Of a DNA stretch of 64,000 bases, positions 29,301 through 39,056 are shown one piece after another; the stretch's first letter is position 1; each line of letters begins with the position of its first letter. The notes beneath the pieces were generated by a model, which was not told the origin of the DNA, made no database searches, and was given only the letters and a program-made list of their open reading frames with translations. The position numbers and the translations under genes are program-made. The DNA is from Gammaproteobacteria bacterium (GTDB lineage Bacteria > Pseudomonadota > Gammaproteobacteria > DSM-16500): NCBI GenBank assembly GCA_031291175.1, contig JARLJO010000050.1, forward strand, positions 59,153-123,152. Direction: 5' to 3'.

Positions 29301-29402
29301 ATGCTGACTTTGTATTCTACGCCGGTGATTTATTTGGCTTTTGAGCGTATAGGAAATTGGTTTCGACAACGGGTGGAAAAGCCGGGATTGTCGAGCTCTT
29401 GA
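26316..29402 (+). CDS. mdtC: RND multidrug transporter subunit MdtC
   Basis: A 1028 aa paralogue of the preceding subunit, with the same layout: [19 protein letters not shown] at the start, [17 protein letters not shown] in TM4 and [19 protein letters not shown] in TM10. In E. coli MdtC is the subunit that binds substrate in the heterotrimer. The outer-membrane factor begins 7 bp after the stop. Confidence 0.94.
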   Translation: MSLSSPFIKRPIATSLLAFGLAIAGIVAFYLLPVSSLPQIEFPTISVQASLPGANPEDMATSVATPLERQLGRIAGITEMTSASSLGQTRITIQFDLTRDIDGAARDVQAAINAARTYLPTNLPSNPTYRKVNPADAPILIYALTSPTYTTGQMYDAASTILVQKLAQVTGVGQVTVGGSSLPAVRVELNPQTLNKYGIGLDAVAKVLAGANVNLAKGELNKKNTVSEIYTSDQLFKSYQYKPLIVAYHNGSPVRVSDVGEVVDSVENIRNAGLSNGKPAVLIVIFKSPGANIIEAVDNVRALIPQLKASIPAAIDMDVVMDRTTTIRSSLLDVEITLIIALILVILVVYVFLGSLRAMLIPGVAVVLSLLGTFGVMLLMGFSLDNLSLMALTISTGFVVDDAVVVLENITRHLEMGKKPMVAALDGAGEVGFTVLSMSLSLIAVFIPILLMGGIVGRLFREFAMTLSIAILMSLLVSLTVTPMMCAWFLKEAPKTDAQPQPSRYARFIHQIKSHYESSLGWVLDHPSIMLCATVASIVLTGYLFTVVHTGFFPQQDTGRIMGSIQAEQDISFQAMQQKLTDYIKIIGEDPAVENVVGFLGGGVTNSGQTFISLKALSERKVSADQVIARLRGKLLKVTGASMYLQSAQDLLIGGRQGNAQFQYTLSADNLADLNRWAPKVMATLMPLPGIADINSDQRDHGLQVYVEVDHDMAMRFGITPQQIDKTLYAAFGQSQVSTMFTNMNQYHVVMEVAPPYWQHPETLNDIYVASPSGSLVPLSVFAKFAPSSTLLSVNHQGLAPSATLSFNLTPNYPLGDAVNDVGQAVSDMHLPPSVHAAFRGTAQAFQDSLSNEVYLILVAILAVYIVLGILYESTVHPITILSTLPSAGVGALLALLITGTDLDIISLIGIILLIGIVKKNAIMMIDFALNVERTEQKSSRDSIYEAAVMRFRPIMMTTMAAMLGALPLAIGLGVGSELRRPLGIAIIGGLLVSQMLTLYSTPVIYLAFERIGNWFRQRVEKPGLSSS

Positions 29403-29408
29403 GGATAG

Positions 29409-30947
29409 ATGATGCAAAATAAGCATAAGAATGGACGGCTGGTCTCGCGAGTGAGCGGTGTGTCACTGGTTGTTTGCGCAACGTTCTTGCAGTTAGGTTG
29501 TACCGTCGGTCCGGATTATAAGCGGCCACCGGTTCTTGTTACACCCAAATACAAAGAAGCCAGCAAACACTGGAAGATGGCAGAGCCTCATGATTTAGCC
29601 AATCGCGGGGCATGGTGGAAAATATTTCATGATCCAGCGTTATCCCGTTTAGAAGAGCAATTGGATGCGTCGAATCAAACCATAGCGACGGCAGCGGCGA
29701 ATTATCAAAATGCGTTGGATCTGGTCGATGAAGCTCGCGCTAGTTTTTTCCCTGTCGTGACTACCTCCGTGTCATTAACCAGACAAAGACAAGCTTCTTC
29801 CGGCTCGTCTTCATTCACGTCTGTTTCAAGCAGTTCTTCTTCGTCAGTCGCCGGTTCGCCGAATTCCGCAACGACAGGGGTTGCAACCGGTGGTGGTGGC
29901 AGTAGTGGTTCGGTTTTTACTACCCATTCTGTTTTGTTTAGCGGCAGTTGGGTGCCGGATATTTGGGGGCAGGTTCGCCGCACCGTGGAGGCAAGTGTGG
30001 GCGGCGCACAAGCGAGTCATGCTTTGCTCGCGGCCACTCGACTGTCTGCCGAAAGTTTATTGGCGCAAGATTATTTTCAGTTGCGAGCGTTAGATGGTGA
30101 TCAAAAATTATTGGACGATACCGTCAAAGAATACAAAAAAGCCTTAAAGCTAACGCAGAACCGTTATCAAGCTGGGGTGGCGGCGCAAGCGGATGTGGTA
30201 CAGGCACAAACGCAGCTGGAGTCTGCGGAAGCTTCCGCGACTGACAACAATGTTAACCGATCCAAGTTTGAACATGCTATTGCCGTGTTGATAGGCGAGC
30301 CACCGGCGCTGTTTGCGCTGGCTCGGCATCCCTTAACAGCAGCGCCGCCGGCAATTCCGATCCAGGTTCCTTCCGATTTGTTGGAGCGTCGTCCTGATAT
30401 TGCGCAAGCGGAAAGGCTGATGGCGCAAGCCAATGCTAACATTGGCGTAGCCATTTCAGCTTATTTTCCCACATTGACATTGTCTGCTAACGGCAATGTC
30501 ACGGGTAGAAATTATCGCAATTGGTTTTCCATTCCAGCGCTAAGTTGGTCCGTTGGCCCGCAATTAGCAGAAACGCTGTTTGATGGCGGTTTGCGAAATG
30601 CGACTGTTGCGGCTAACCGCGCCACGTATGATTCGACAGTGGCGTCATACCGTCAAACCGTTTTAGCCGCATTTCAAAATGTCGAAGATAATATGTCTTC
30701 TTTGCGTATTCTCGATAAAGAAGAAGTGCAGCAGCGAAGAGCCGCAAACAGTGCGGTGCTGGCATTGAAGTTAGTCACCAATCAATATAAAGCGGGACTG
30801 GTAGATTATAGCAGTGTCATTACAGCACAAAATGCTGCATTCGCGGCTCAAAAAAACGTAGTCGATGTCAATGGTTTGAGAATGACCGCAGCGGTGGGTT
30901 TAGTGGAGGCATTAGGGGGTGGTTGGGATGCTTCTGTACTCTATTAG
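29409..30947 (+). CDS. NodT-family outer-membrane efflux lipoprotein with Ser/Gly-rich loop
   Basis: TolC-like channel (512 aa) completing the MdtABC pump. Lipobox LQLGC followed by TVGPDYKRPP, the usual NodT-family start. The two OEP repeats are visible, with DWGQ-like VPDIWGQVRRTV and LLERRPDIAQAE. Between the first two strands (TTSVSLTRQRQ and SVLFSGSWVPD) there is an insert of about 40 residues, almost only Ser, Gly, Thr and Val, including seven Ser in a row. By homology this is an extracellular loop. Ribosome site GAGG precedes the ATG; an ATG three bases later is also possible. Confidence 0.92.
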   Translation: MMQNKHKNGRLVSRVSGVSLVVCATFLQLGCTVGPDYKRPPVLVTPKYKEASKHWKMAEPHDLANRGAWWKIFHDPALSRLEEQLDASNQTIATAAANYQNALDLVDEARASFFPVVTTSVSLTRQRQASSGSSSFTSVSSSSSSSVAGSPNSATTGVATGGGGSSGSVFTTHSVLFSGSWVPDIWGQVRRTVEASVGGAQASHALLAATRLSAESLLAQDYFQLRALDGDQKLLDDTVKEYKKALKLTQNRYQAGVAAQADVVQAQTQLESAEASATDNNVNRSKFEHAIAVLIGEPPALFALARHPLTAAPPAIPIQVPSDLLERRPDIAQAERLMAQANANIGVAISAYFPTLTLSANGNVTGRNYRNWFSIPALSWSVGPQLAETLFDGGLRNATVAANRATYDSTVASYRQTVLAAFQNVEDNMSSLRILDKEEVQQRRAANSAVLALKLVTNQYKAGLVDYSSVITAQNAAFAAQKNVVDVNGLRMTAAVGLVEALGGGWDASVLY

Positions 30948-31122
30948 GATGCCAATATTTTTTTTGCCGTATATCGCCGTTTTAGAATAAAAAATGTTTC
31001 ATTATTCCAGTGAAAAAAAGAGGTGAATAGATAGATACCCAAGAGCGATAAAATAGGGGATAATTTCTTTTCTTACGCCAATTCAATTTATTATTGGTAA
31101 CAGGGAGCATAACGGTCATTTT

Positions 31123-32877
31123 ATGGATTCTTTAAATCATCTTATTAGCTCCCCTCCCACACACTTTATGCCGCAAGGTTTTGTTTTTCATTGGCTGTCT
31201 CACTTGATTGCGTTGCATACCCTGTCCGATGCCGTGATGGCATTTTCTTGTTTTATCATTGCGACAGTAGTGATTTATTTCTTTTACAAACGTAAAGACG
31301 TAGTGCTGGATAGTACGATTATTTGTCTGTGCTTTTTTATTATTACGTTTGGAGTCATGCATCTGGTTGCGATCTGGACCATCTGGTACGCAGATTATTG
31401 GTTCTTAGGGTTTGTTAAAGCGCTGGCTGCGGTGTTTTCATTCGTGATTGCTTTTCAACTGGTTCGCGCACTGCCTTGGGTGCTGCAATTGCCAAGTCCC
31501 ATCATGCTGAAAAATGCCAATATAAAATTAGAACAAGAGATTCGGGATCGGGAGCTTGCGGAAGAAAAACTGTCTTACCTCGCCTATCACGACAGTTTAA
31601 CAGGCTTGCCTAACCGATCCTTTTTTCATCATTCGTTAGACCAGATATTAGAGTTAAATAAACGTAATCCGCAACGTGTGGTGGTTTTGTTTATTGACCT
31701 GGATCGATTTAAGCAAGTGAATGACAGTTTTAGCCATGAAATGGGCGATATTATTTTGCAAAGTGTGGCAGAACGATTGCGCGAGTGCATTCGTATTGGC
31801 GATATGTTGGCAAGACTGGGTGGTGATGAGTTTGGTTTAATCATTCTGGATATCATTGAAGCGAAAGACATTGAACTCATTTCTCAAAAGATTCTGGAAA
31901 AATTATTAACGCCGTTTCTCATCAATAGAGAAAAAATATTTTTATCAGCCAGTATTGGTATCAGTTTGTCGCCAGAGAACGGTGAAACCGCACAAGACTT
32001 AATGAAGAATGCCGATATTGCTTTGTATCAGGCAAAAGCCTTAGGCAAAAATAATTTTCAATTCAGCAATGCGGCATTGCAGTCTTTTTTGCTTGAGCAG
32101 GTGAAGTTAGGCATGGATTTGCGCGCCGCCTTGGAGAAAGGAGAATTTGAGTTATATTATCAACCGAAGGTTGAATTAAAAAGTGGACGGGTGATTGGGC
32201 TTGAGGCGCTTTTACGTTGGAAACATCCAGATAAAAGCTTAACCATGCCGAGTAAATTTATTCCCATTTCAGAAGAAAATGGTTTAATTGTTCCAATTGG
32301 CGACTGGGTGTTAAAAACAGCCTGTCAACAAAGTAAAACGTGGTTAGAGCGCGGTTTTCCACCGATCAGTATTGCCATCAATGTGTCGGCCAGACAGTTT
32401 CAAAAAGGTGATATCATCCAGGATATCATCAATATTATTCAAGAATTAAAACTGAATCCCAAATACATCGAGATTGAAATAACAGAAGGTGTGTTGATGC
32501 AAGACATTGCAAAAAGTATTGTCTCTTTGCATAAATTAAAATCTTTTGGCGTGACAGTTGCGATTGATGATTTTGGCACAGGATATTCTTCTTTTAATTA
32601 TTTGAAACGTTTTGAGGTGGATAAAATTAAAATCGATCAATCTTTTATAAATGGATTGATCACCAGCAATAATGATTCGGCGATTGTCAAAGCCATTATT
32701 TCCATGGCGCACAGTTTAGGCATTAAAGTGGTTGCTGAAGGCGTGGAAACAAGAGAGCAGCTCGATTTTTTAAAGATACATATGTGTGATGAAATTCAAG
32801 GATATTATTTTGGTCATCCGTTGCCGCCCGATCAAATAGAGTCTTTTTTACGCGTTGGTAAAATCATGAAGTTGTGA
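31123..32877 (+). CDS. GGDEF-EAL protein with ethylene-receptor-like membrane sensor
   Basis: A 584 aa c-di-GMP enzyme. The N-terminal 125 residues form membrane helices resembling the ETR1 ethylene-binding domain: LSDAVMAF (Asp 36 in the place of ETR1 Asp 25), FGVMHLVAIWTIW (His 80 in the place of His 69) and a following KALAAVFSFVIAF helix. The copper-ligand Cys four residues before that His is Phe 76. A short coiled coil leads to a GGDEF domain with intact RLGGDEF at about 232-238 and an RIGD inhibitory site. The EAL domain keeps EALLRW, DDFGTGYSS, KIDQSFI and EGVET. Both activities look possible. It lies between two efflux operons; whether it regulates them is unknown. Confidence 0.92.
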   Translation: MDSLNHLISSPPTHFMPQGFVFHWLSHLIALHTLSDAVMAFSCFIIATVVIYFFYKRKDVVLDSTIICLCFFIITFGVMHLVAIWTIWYADYWFLGFVKALAAVFSFVIAFQLVRALPWVLQLPSPIMLKNANIKLEQEIRDRELAEEKLSYLAYHDSLTGLPNRSFFHHSLDQILELNKRNPQRVVVLFIDLDRFKQVNDSFSHEMGDIILQSVAERLRECIRIGDMLARLGGDEFGLIILDIIEAKDIELISQKILEKLLTPFLINREKIFLSASIGISLSPENGETAQDLMKNADIALYQAKALGKNNFQFSNAALQSFLLEQVKLGMDLRAALEKGEFELYYQPKVELKSGRVIGLEALLRWKHPDKSLTMPSKFIPISEENGLIVPIGDWVLKTACQQSKTWLERGFPPISIAINVSARQFQKGDIIQDIINIIQELKLNPKYIEIEITEGVLMQDIAKSIVSLHKLKSFGVTVAIDDFGTGYSSFNYLKRFEVDKIKIDQSFINGLITSNNDSAIVKAIISMAHSLGIKVVAEGVETREQLDFLKIHMCDEIQGYYFGHPLPPDQIESFLRVGKIMKL

Positions 32878-32975
32878 AGCCTCGCGCTATAAGATGACAA
32901 AAGGTGAGTAAGAGAATAAACTTATCTGAAATGATATTTTACAGACAATCGCATTCAGCAAGGATTGCTAAATAC

Positions 32976-34445
32976 ATGTATCGAATTCATCCTAAAATAA
33001 AAATTGGTTTGTTAGCATTGTTGAGTTGTGGTTTATCAAGTTGTTTGTTAGGCCCAGATTTTCATTCGCCTAAAGCGCCAGAAACAGATAGCTATACCGC
33101 AGGAAAATCACCCACCAAAACAGTGAGTACACCTGCAGCAGGCAAAGGTGGCAAAGCCCAGCATTTTGTAGTGGGCGAGGATATCCCGGCAAAATGGTGG
33201 TATTTATTTCATTCGGAAGCCTTAAATGATTTGATTAAGACGGGCATTGCGAATAGTCCTAATTTAGCTTCGGCTCAAGCTGTCTTGCGCCAGGCACAAG
33301 AAACATTGATTGCTCAAATTGGCACGTCTTTTTATCCAGCACTCTCAGCGCAAATGATCGCCGAGCGCGAAAGTTTTCCGACTACCAGTTTTGGTATCAA
33401 CTCACCTTCGCGTGTGTTCAATCTGTTTAATCCTTCTCTCAATGTGTCTTATACATTAGATGTATTTGGTGGTGCTCGTCGTGAAGTTGAAGCGTTGCGA
33501 GCGCAAGTTGATTATGAAGGGTATGAACTAATTGCATCGTATCTCACGCTGACTTCCAATATTGTCACACTGGCCGTTACTGTCGCCTCTTATGAAGAAC
33601 AAATAAAAGCGACACGTGAGCTAGTAAAATTACAAGATGACGAACTCAAGATTCTGAAAAAACAATTACAGCTGGGTGGTGCTTCCGGGATTGATGTGCT
33701 GTCCCAAGAAACACAAGTGGCGCAAACGCGTGCAACGTTGCCACCGCTTGAGCAAAACTATCAAAAAACTCAGCATGCTTTATCTGTTTTGGTTGGCACC
33801 TTGCCAAGCAATAATGTCTTACCGCATTTTGATTTGAATAAAATCTATTTACCGGAACACTTGCCTGTCAGTTTGCCCTCGGCTTTAGTGAGACAAAGAC
33901 CGGATGTGAAAGCATCTGAGGCATTGTTGCATGTTGCTAGCGCGCAGATTGGGGTGGCAACGGCAAATTTATACCCACAAATTACACTGACTGGAAGTTA
34001 CGGATGGTCATCGAATGTCCCCAATGCGATGTTTACAAGTACTTTTGCCACCTGGAATTATATTGGCACAGTGACACAGCCTATTTTTAACGGTGGGGCG
34101 TTGCGAGCCAAAAAACGCGAAGCGATTGCAGCTTATGAACAAGCTGCGGCGCAATATCGACAAACCGTTTTGCAAGCTTTTCAAAATGTCGCAGATACTT
34201 TGCGAGCGCTTGAAAATGATGCGAAGGCATTGCAGGCGCAATCCTTAGCAGAAAGAACCGCACGCAAGAATTTGAATATCACTTTACGTCAGTATCGTTT
34301 GGGTGGTGTTAACTATCTTTCTCTATTAGCAGCAGAGAGACAATATCAACAATCACAGATCAGTCGTATTCAAGCACAAGCAGCGCGATACACCGATACA
34401 GTGGCGTTATTTCAAGCGTTAGGTGGGGGATGGTGGAATGGATAA
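32976..34445 (+). CDS. NodT-family outer-membrane efflux lipoprotein (second pump)
   Basis: Outer-membrane channel of the second RND system, about 489 aa. I chose the ATG at 32976 because it gives a clean lipoprotein signal, MYRIHPKIKIGLLALLSCG followed by LSSC, with AAGGA 11 bp upstream; the frame also opens at a GTG at 32904. The start of the mature part, LGPDFHSPKAPET, and the motifs YTLDVFGGARREVEAL and LVRQRPDVKASEA are typical of the family. It overlaps the adaptor gene by 8 bp, so this operon runs OMF-adaptor-pump, the opposite order from the mdt operon. Confidence 0.9.
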   Translation: MYRIHPKIKIGLLALLSCGLSSCLLGPDFHSPKAPETDSYTAGKSPTKTVSTPAAGKGGKAQHFVVGEDIPAKWWYLFHSEALNDLIKTGIANSPNLASAQAVLRQAQETLIAQIGTSFYPALSAQMIAERESFPTTSFGINSPSRVFNLFNPSLNVSYTLDVFGGARREVEALRAQVDYEGYELIASYLTLTSNIVTLAVTVASYEEQIKATRELVKLQDDELKILKKQLQLGGASGIDVLSQETQVAQTRATLPPLEQNYQKTQHALSVLVGTLPSNNVLPHFDLNKIYLPEHLPVSLPSALVRQRPDVKASEALLHVASAQIGVATANLYPQITLTGSYGWSSNVPNAMFTSTFATWNYIGTVTQPIFNGGALRAKKREAIAAYEQAAAQYRQTVLQAFQNVADTLRALENDAKALQAQSLAERTARKNLNITLRQYRLGGVNYLSLLAAERQYQQSQISRIQAQAARYTDTVALFQALGGGWWNG

Positions 34446-35580
34446 AACGATAATCAGAAAACGCATGAAGGTGATGCTAATTTGTGTGAGCATTTTGTTT
34501 GGCGGCATACTGATTTATAAGTTCATTGGTGTGCAGTTGATAAAACATTATATAGCCACTTACTCTCGCGTGGTGGGTGTCTCGACCATGGAAGTGCATT
34601 ATGCGCCATGGCAACCTAAGCATATTGCTTCTGGCAGCTTGCGTGCTATTCGTGGCGTGAATGTCACGACTGAGATGGCGGGTTTGGTTCAAAATATTTA
34701 TTTTACGCCGGGTGCTGAAGTCAATAAGGGCGATGTGTTGGTGCAGTTGAATGCAGATAATGATATTGCCTTACTGCATTCGCTGGAAGCGCAGGCAGAG
34801 CTGGCCAATACGACTTATTTGCGCGATAAAGCGCAGTTTTCAGCGCAAGCGGTGAGTAAGCAGCTAGTGGATAATGACGCATCTAGCTTAAAAAGTTTGA
34901 AGGCACAAGTCGCTCAACAAGCTGCCATTGTGGCCAAAAAAACCATCACGGCACCTTTCACCGGACGTCTTGGGATCAATCTCATCAATCCAGGGCAATA
35001 CATTAATCCCGGCGATTCAATTGTCATGTTGCAGACCCTGGATCCGATCTATGCTGATTTTTATGCCCCACAACAAGTGTTGGCTAAAGTCAAAGTCGGT
35101 ATGGCGGTCAATATTACATTAGATGTTTTTCCTGGTCAGAAATTTCCGGGCAAAATCACCACGATCAATCCGGGTGTGGATGATGCCACCCGCAACGTAG
35201 AAGTGGAGGCAACGATTGCTAACCCCAAAAAAGAATTAGCGCCCGGTATGTTTGTGACTGTCGATGTGACCACAGGCCAAGATCAAAAATATTTGACAGT
35301 GCCGCAATCGGTGGTGACGTTTAATCCATACGGAGAGTTGGTGTATGTGGTCAAAAAAACCGACACAGATTGGAAAGGTAAATCGAAATTCATTGCCTCG
35401 CAATCTTTTGTTAAAACCGGGGATACTAGAGGCGACGAAGTCGCTATTTTATCCGGTCTGAAGGAGGGGGATGTGGTTGTCACTAGCGGTCAGCTGAAGT
35501 TAAAAAATAACGCTGAGGTTTCAATAGATAATTCAGGCAAAGAGCAAAAGCTCAGCCCTGTGTTGAATAATGATCATTGA
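34438..35580 (+). CDS. RND periplasmic adaptor (second pump)
   Basis: Membrane fusion protein of about 380 aa. The ATG at 34438, inside the end of the OMF gene and after GGTGGGGGAT, is preferred over an upstream in-frame start at 34423. One N-terminal helix (VSILFGGILIYKFI region), a lipoyl-type segment LVQNIYFTPGAEVNKGDVLV, a hairpin, the FTGRLGINLINPGQYI stretch and a beta-barrel with NPGVDDATRNVEVEA. This resembles the MexH/VexG style adaptors that pair with shorter single-pump operons. It precedes the RND pump by 64 bp. Confidence 0.9.
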   Translation: MDKTIIRKRMKVMLICVSILFGGILIYKFIGVQLIKHYIATYSRVVGVSTMEVHYAPWQPKHIASGSLRAIRGVNVTTEMAGLVQNIYFTPGAEVNKGDVLVQLNADNDIALLHSLEAQAELANTTYLRDKAQFSAQAVSKQLVDNDASSLKSLKAQVAQQAAIVAKKTITAPFTGRLGINLINPGQYINPGDSIVMLQTLDPIYADFYAPQQVLAKVKVGMAVNITLDVFPGQKFPGKITTINPGVDDATRNVEVEATIANPKKELAPGMFVTVDVTTGQDQKYLTVPQSVVTFNPYGELVYVVKKTDTDWKGKSKFIASQSFVKTGDTRGDEVAILSGLKEGDVVVTSGQLKLKNNAEVSIDNSGKEQKLSPVLNNDH

Positions 35581-35644
35581 GTTTGAAATGATGGGTCAGC
35601 ATGATGAAGTGATTAACACAAAAAGCTAAAAAAAGGATAGTGGA

Positions 35645-38600
35645 ATGTTTTTTACGGATATTTTTATCAAGCGCCCGGTTTTAGCATCGGTCATCAGCTT
35701 ATTGATTTTAACTTTAGGACTGCGTTCGGTGGGTTCGCTCTCTGTTCGTCAATACCCTTACACCGAAAATTCTGTTGTCACCGTAACCACCACTTATACA
35801 GGTGCAGATCCAGACGTTGTTGCTGGTTTTATTACAACACCAATTGAAAATTCAGTCGCGCAGGCTAACGGTATCGATTACATGACATCGACTAGCACGC
35901 AAAATACCAGCACCATCTCCATTTATCTGCGCTTAAATTATGATGCTGAAAAAGCCCTCGCCGATATTAATACGAAAGTGAATGCGGTATTAAATCAGTT
36001 ACCGAAAAATTCTCAGTTACCGGTGATAACTATCCAGATCGGCGAAACCATCGATGCTATGTATATTGGTTTTTACAGTGACGTTTTGGCAACGAATCAA
36101 ATATCCGATTATCTCTTGCGTGTAGTGCAACCAAAGATCCAAGCTATCGATGGCGTGCAGCAAGCAGAATTCCGTGGCGATAGGCAATATGCGATGCGTA
36201 TTTGGTTGGATTCCGCCAAGTTGGCTGGGTATCATTTAACGCCGAATGATGTGGGTAATGTTTTGGCGAACAACGATGTGATTTCAGCAGTAGGGCGCAC
36301 CGATGGTAATTTATACACGGTCAATCTCACCGCCAGTACCAATCTCACTTCCGTTGAACAATTCCGAAAAATGGTCATTAAGGCACAAAAAGGCGCGATC
36401 ATTCGCTTAGGCGACGTGGCTGATATTTCATTGGGTGCGACAAACTATGATACATCGGTTAGCTTCAACGGCCAGAAAGCCGTTTATATTGGTATCTTGG
36501 TGGCGCCGACTGCCAATTTGTTAACGGTGGTTAACAGCGTCAAAAAAATGCTGCCTGATATTCAGAAAGAATTACCGCAAGGCATGACTGCAAAAATAGT
36601 CTATGACTCGACGGAATTTGTAAACAGCTCGATTCATGAAGTGATCACCTCATTAATTGAAGCATTGATCATTGTTACCATCGTTATTTTCATCTTTTTA
36701 GGTTCCATACGTTCGGTCATTATTCCCTTGGTTGCTATTCCGCTTTCGCTGATTGGCGCTTTTTTTATTATGTTAATTTTGGGTTATTCGATTAATTTAT
36801 TGACGCTGCTCGCCTTGGTATTGGCGATAGGGTTGGTAGTGGATGATGCCATTATTGTGGTTGAAAACGTGCAGCGTCACATAGAAGACGGTGTTTCCAG
36901 GATGCAAGCGGCTTTGATTGGCGCGCGAGAATTGGCAAACCCGATTATCGCAATTTCCGTGGTGTTAATTGCGGTGTATGTGCCGATTGGTTTTATGGGT
37001 GGTTTAACAGGCGCTTTATTTACAGAGTTTGCGTTTACCCTGGCAGGTTCTGTGGCGGTTTCTGCCATTATTGCATTAACACTTTCACCCATGATGTGTT
37101 CGAAGTTGTTGAAGCTCGGGAACCACGACAACAAATTCATTGAATTTGTTGATCGGCATTTCGAAAACTTGCGCCAGCGCTATCAGCAATTACTCAGTAC
37201 GTCTCTTGATAGTTTGGTCGTGACGGGCGTTTTTGTTGCCATCATCTTAAGCAGTATTTATTTTCTGTATTCATCCTCAAAGTCAGAACTTGCGCCACAA
37301 GAAGATGAAGGTATTATCATTTCGCAGTTAACCGCCGCACCGAATGCGTCTCTGGCGAGAACGCAATTTTATTCGGATCAGGTTTATCAAATTTATAAGT
37401 CGTTTCCTGAAACAGAGCGTGTGTTTCAATTGGATGGTGTCAGTGGCTTGAATACCAGTATTATTGGGATGGGGTTGTCGCCCTGGGATAAGCGTTCGCG
37501 GACTTCGAATCAAATTCAACCGTTGTTACAGACGAAACTGAATAGCATCACAGGCGCTCTTATTGCAGCATTTCAATTGCCTCCACTGCCAGGTGCGAGA
37601 GGGTTGCCGATTCAGTTTGTGATTCAAACCACGGATTCATTTGCCCGGTTAAATGAGGTGAATGAGGCTTTAATGGCTGAAGCGAGGGCCAGTGGTTTGT
37701 TTGTGTATTTAGATACGGATTTGAAATTAGATAAAGCGCAAACGAGTGTGATCATTAATCGCGATAAGGTGTCGGAATTTGGTTTGACGATGCAAGATGT
37801 GAGTAATGTGTTGGGGAATGCGCTGAGTCAAGGTTATATCAATTATTTCAATTATTCGGGTCGTTCTTATCAGGTCATTCCACAGATGACGCGGATGGAG
37901 CGGGCCAATGCTGATCAGTTGTTGAATTATTACATTAATACGGTGAGCGGCACGTCTATTCCGTTATCGACAGTAGCTGATATAAAAACCACGGTCGTGC
38001 CTGAGTCATTGAATCATTTTCAGCAGCTAAATTCAGCGACGCTTTCAGCGGTAGCCTTTCCGGGATTGACGATGGGAGATGCGTTGGCGGCCTTGCAAAA
38101 GATGGCAGATAAGGTGTTGCCTCAAGGTTATTCTTTAGGTTATGCCGGCCAGTCGCGTCAATATGTGCAAGAGAGCAGTGCGTTAGTGGTCACTTTCTTT
38201 TTTGCATTGATTATTATTTTTCTTTCGCTCGCGGCTTTGTTTGAGAGCTTTCGTGATCCTTTGATTATTTTGATCAGTGTACCGATGTCGATTTGTGGCG
38301 CGATGATTTTTATTAGTCTTGGCATTGGCGGCGCGAGTCTCAATATTTATACGGAAGTGGGGTTGGTAACGTTGATTGGGTTGATCAGTAAGCACGGTAT
38401 TTTGATTGTGCAGTTTGCGAATGATTTGCAGCGGGAGGGCAAGTCTAAGCGTGAGGCGATTGAGATGGCGGCTTCCATTCGTTTACGACCTATTTTGATG
38501 ACGACAGCGGCAATGGTGTTGAGTGTATTGCCATTGATCACGGCTTCAGGCGCGGGTGCGGTCAGTCGATTTAATATTGGGTTGGTGATTGCAACAGGCA

Positions 38601-38713
38601 TATCCATAGGCACGGTGTTTACTTTATTTGTTGTGCCAGCGATGTATATGTTTTTGGCCGAACAGCATAAAAAAGAAGAAGGAACAGAAGAGTTGGATGT
38701 TCACCCAGCCTAA
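35645..38713 (+). CDS. HAE1-family RND efflux pump
   Basis: A 1022 aa inner-membrane proton antiporter. N-terminus FTDIFIKRPVLASVISLLIL; proton-relay aspartates in GLVVDDAIIVVENVQRH, lysine in GLISKHGILIVQFAND. The HGIL variation after the lysine and the NGIDYMTSTSTQ segment place it near the MexI/VexH-like homotrimeric pumps rather than MdtBC. AAGGA lies upstream of the ATG. Last gene of the second efflux operon. Substrate not predictable from sequence. Confidence 0.92.
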   Translation: MFFTDIFIKRPVLASVISLLILTLGLRSVGSLSVRQYPYTENSVVTVTTTYTGADPDVVAGFITTPIENSVAQANGIDYMTSTSTQNTSTISIYLRLNYDAEKALADINTKVNAVLNQLPKNSQLPVITIQIGETIDAMYIGFYSDVLATNQISDYLLRVVQPKIQAIDGVQQAEFRGDRQYAMRIWLDSAKLAGYHLTPNDVGNVLANNDVISAVGRTDGNLYTVNLTASTNLTSVEQFRKMVIKAQKGAIIRLGDVADISLGATNYDTSVSFNGQKAVYIGILVAPTANLLTVVNSVKKMLPDIQKELPQGMTAKIVYDSTEFVNSSIHEVITSLIEALIIVTIVIFIFLGSIRSVIIPLVAIPLSLIGAFFIMLILGYSINLLTLLALVLAIGLVVDDAIIVVENVQRHIEDGVSRMQAALIGARELANPIIAISVVLIAVYVPIGFMGGLTGALFTEFAFTLAGSVAVSAIIALTLSPMMCSKLLKLGNHDNKFIEFVDRHFENLRQRYQQLLSTSLDSLVVTGVFVAIILSSIYFLYSSSKSELAPQEDEGIIISQLTAAPNASLARTQFYSDQVYQIYKSFPETERVFQLDGVSGLNTSIIGMGLSPWDKRSRTSNQIQPLLQTKLNSITGALIAAFQLPPLPGARGLPIQFVIQTTDSFARLNEVNEALMAEARASGLFVYLDTDLKLDKAQTSVIINRDKVSEFGLTMQDVSNVLGNALSQGYINYFNYSGRSYQVIPQMTRMERANADQLLNYYINTVSGTSIPLSTVADIKTTVVPESLNHFQQLNSATLSAVAFPGLTMGDALAALQKMADKVLPQGYSLGYAGQSRQYVQESSALVVTFFFALIIIFLSLAALFESFRDPLIILISVPMSICGAMIFISLGIGGASLNIYTEVGLVTLIGLISKHGILIVQFANDLQREGKSKREAIEMAASIRLRPILMTTAAMVLSVLPLITASGAGAVSRFNIGLVIATGISIGTVFTLFVVPAMYMFLAEQHKKEEGTEELDVHPA

Positions 38714-38761
38714 AGGCGCGAGTTTTTACCGCGCTTTCACTGTCCCAGATTTCTAGCGAAT

Positions 38762-38833
38762 CGCTTTTAAAGCTTCCCCCACCCCTACGTCCAGTAAGTA
38801 GCGCTTTTAAAAGCTTCCCTCACCCCTACGTCC
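38762..38833. repeat. Two-unit tandem repeat, about 40 bp period
   Basis: CGCTTTTAAAGCTTCCCCCA... at 38762-38792 is repeated with two changes at 38802-38833, both ending CACCCCTACGTCC. The second unit runs directly into a family C hairpin, and the first ends in the same CTACGTCC that introduces that hairpin. Confidence 0.75.
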
Positions 38834-38851
38834 CGCGGCTTGTCCGCGGGA
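38831..38851 (+). repeat. Repeat family C hairpin, copy 1
   Basis: TCCCGCGG-CTTGT-CCGCGGGA, an 8-bp stem with a 5-nt loop followed by TCCAG. The other two copies have TACCGTGG-CTTGT-CCACGGTA: loop and flank identical, with two stem pairs changed on both sides. Confidence 0.8.
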
Positions 38852-39056
38852 TCCAGATCGGCTTGGCAATTCTCCATATAAGGCACTTAATTTTAAGATT
38901 TCTTCTTCAATTATTTTAGCCTATTTCTGGCGTTTATTTTGTAAGGTTAATCTGGATCGGATCCCGCAGACAAGCAGACTGCTCTACAACTTTATCCCAA
39001 CCTGTGATCTAATAAGCTCAGTTCTGAATCAAGCACCAGATGAAATAGGAGTTCAT

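Larger units (their letters stand above)
38714..39056. other. 343-bp intergenic region with tandem and palindromic repeats
   Basis: Holds a small GC hairpin right after the RND stop (38712-38737), a two-unit tandem repeat (38762-38833), a family C hairpin (38831-38851), a decayed reverse C copy (around 38950-38980, GGATCCCGCAGACAAGC) and the leader of the gene at 39057. No further gene seen. Confidence 0.5.

Noticed and set aside
38714..39056. tRNA or small RNA gene behind the RND pump
   Set aside because: The hairpins found are family C palindromes and a tandem repeat. No cloverleaf or CCA end could be fitted.
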